The notes beneath the pieces were generated by a model. It was given only the letters and a program-made list of their open reading frames with translations. It searched no databases and had not been told where the DNA came from. The position numbers were made by a program, and so were the translations under genes. From the NCBI RefSeq assembly GCF_030296915.1, contig NZ_AP028031.1, forward strand, positions 511,001-575,000: DNA of 64,000 nucleotides, in the 5' to 3' direction. This document shows positions 63,374-64,000 of the stretch, in pieces; position 1 is the stretch's first letter, and every line of letters begins with the position of its first letter. This DNA is from Anaerostipes hadrus ATCC 29173 = JCM 17467 (lineage in GTDB: Bacteria; Bacillota; Clostridia; Lachnospirales; Lachnospiraceae).

Positions 63374-63729
63374 GGTCCCGTAGACATTAAGAAATCAGTC
63401 TACAAAATAAATTGCAAAATTAAGACTAAATTATTCAAAAAATTCCAAATAAATTAAATAATGATTTAATGTATAGAGCGAAATTAGTTAGAAAGTCATA
63501 TCAAAAATGGCTATGGGTTTTTATTGTCGTAGTATACTGTTTATGATCTCTCAAAGATCTTAAGAATAAAAGAAGAATGTTATTGAAATTTTATAACATT
63601 CTTTTTTTACATAAAATTTGGCACTGTTTTTGCGAAAATGGAATAAAAAATATAAAAATAAAAAAATATTGATAATTTTTCTGCAATAGCATAAAATAGA
63701 AAATAATAGAAGGCGTATGGAGGAAGATT
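63374..63729. other. Gene-free stretch after the IS66 remnant
   Basis: About 356 bp, AT-rich. It holds a small GTAGAC/GTCTAC hairpin near 63382-63405 and the terminator at 63573. No plausible gene seen. Confidence 0.5.
63573..63609. terminator. Intrinsic terminator
   Basis: AAGAATGTTAT pairs with ATAACATTCTT, followed by seven T. No gene directly precedes it, so it may have ended a lost gene or read-through from the IS66 remnant. Confidence 0.75.
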
Positions 63730-64000
63730 ATGAGTCAAACAATTGTTAGGTTACAAGGATTGGAATTAAGAAATATAAAGAATGTTGAATTTGGAAAAAT
63801 TGAAATGCCTAATAGTTATCAAAATGAGAGAAGATATAATAATTCAGAGATATTAGGGCTATATGGACAAAATGGTTCAGGAAAAACAGCTGTTATTGAT
63901 ACAATGTATTTTTTACAAAAATTTATGACCGGAGAAAGTATAGAAAAAAAATTAACAGATTACATTAATATGAAGAAAGAAAGTGCAGAATTAAAAGCAT
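63730..64000 (+). CDS. AAA family ATPase, 5' part, cut by window edge
   Basis: 90 codons from ATG 63730 with GGAGGAAG upstream. The N-terminus IVRLQGLELRNIKNVEFG is a typical SMC/RecF/AAA-15 opening, and Walker A is LYGQNGSGKTAV (about residues 44-55). Proteins of this kind include RloC, OLD and other predicted defence ATPases with long inserts between Walker A and B. The rest and any partner gene lie beyond the window, so the subfamily cannot be told. Confidence 0.8.
   Translation, partial: MSQTIVRLQGLELRNIKNVEFGKIEMPNSYQNERRYNNSEILGLYGQNGSGKTAVIDTMYFLQKFMTGESIEKKLTDYINMKKESAELKA

Overview
The window is about 64 kb of AT-rich Firmicute DNA, most likely from a Lachnospiraceae butyrate producer of the Anaerostipes type. 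This rests on family-level evidence only: a reverse rubrerythrin, an eukaryote-type HisA, DUF2520 (PanG-like) pantothenate genes, SpoIID/SpoIIQ sporulation genes, strong Shine-Dalgarno sites, and two separate electron-transfer-flavoprotein pairs. One Etf pair probably ends a butyryl-CoA dehydrogenase operon and the other belongs to a lactate dehydrogenase. No rRNA and no CRISPR array were seen; two tRNAs (Phe, Gly) are present.

Layout. 1-1381: end of an etfBA operon. 1510-3160: small genes and the two tRNAs. 3351-9442: a PRD regulator, ascorbate-type PTS EIIA/EIIC/EIIB and a split transketolase, ended by a strong terminator. 9534-12289: malic enzyme and 4-alpha-glucanotransferase. 12376-15291: a TrpXYZ-type ABC transporter. 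15292-16218: a gene-free stretch with two long hairpin elements. 16219-20421: ketopantoate reductase-like gene, panB, panC, panD and coaBC, a route from 2-ketoisovalerate and aspartate to 4'-phosphopantetheine apart from pantothenate kinase. 20504-24741: sensor kinase, response regulator, RluA-like synthase, HisA and a small membrane protein. 24832-27925 (minus): membrane protein, PlsC, nicotinate phosphoribosyltransferase and an atypical HPr. 27999-30700: SpoIID, SpoIIQ-like, GIY-YIG and hemolysin III proteins. 30889-35241: GntR regulator and an electron-confurcating lactate dehydrogenase (EtfB, EtfA, FAD subunit) behind a promoter with two identical palindromic operators. 35430-36503: PerR-like regulator and reverse rubrerythrin with matching 7-1-7 boxes. 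36603-41062: c-di-AMP cyclase operon (CdaA, CdaR) and a polyprenyl-sugar glycosyltransferase. 41130-45918: GtrA, YfhO and a secreted phosphodiesterase.

46004-64000 is accessory. It holds a broken HipA-like kinase gene, an exopolysaccharide cluster (46603-59652: Wzz, priming transferase, glycosyltransferases, acetyltransferase, Wzy, Wzx, UDP-galactopyranose mutase, nucleotidyltransferase) whose centre is visibly more AT-rich, an IS21-family element (about 59857-62397) that has replaced the 3' end of a zinc-ribbon membrane protein gene, an IS66 orfA remnant without an ATG start, and the first 90 codons of an AAA ATPase cut by the window edge.

The most unusual signal is the hairpin pair at 15328-15559 and 15808-16072. 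Each is bounded by a perfect inverted repeat (39 and 54 bp) unrelated to the other's. Read in the same orientation, both contain the same internal-loop architecture with the same unpaired bases, while the stems between the loops differ by compensatory base-pair changes. That pattern indicates a selected structure, in RNA or single-stranded DNA, that I cannot assign to a known family.
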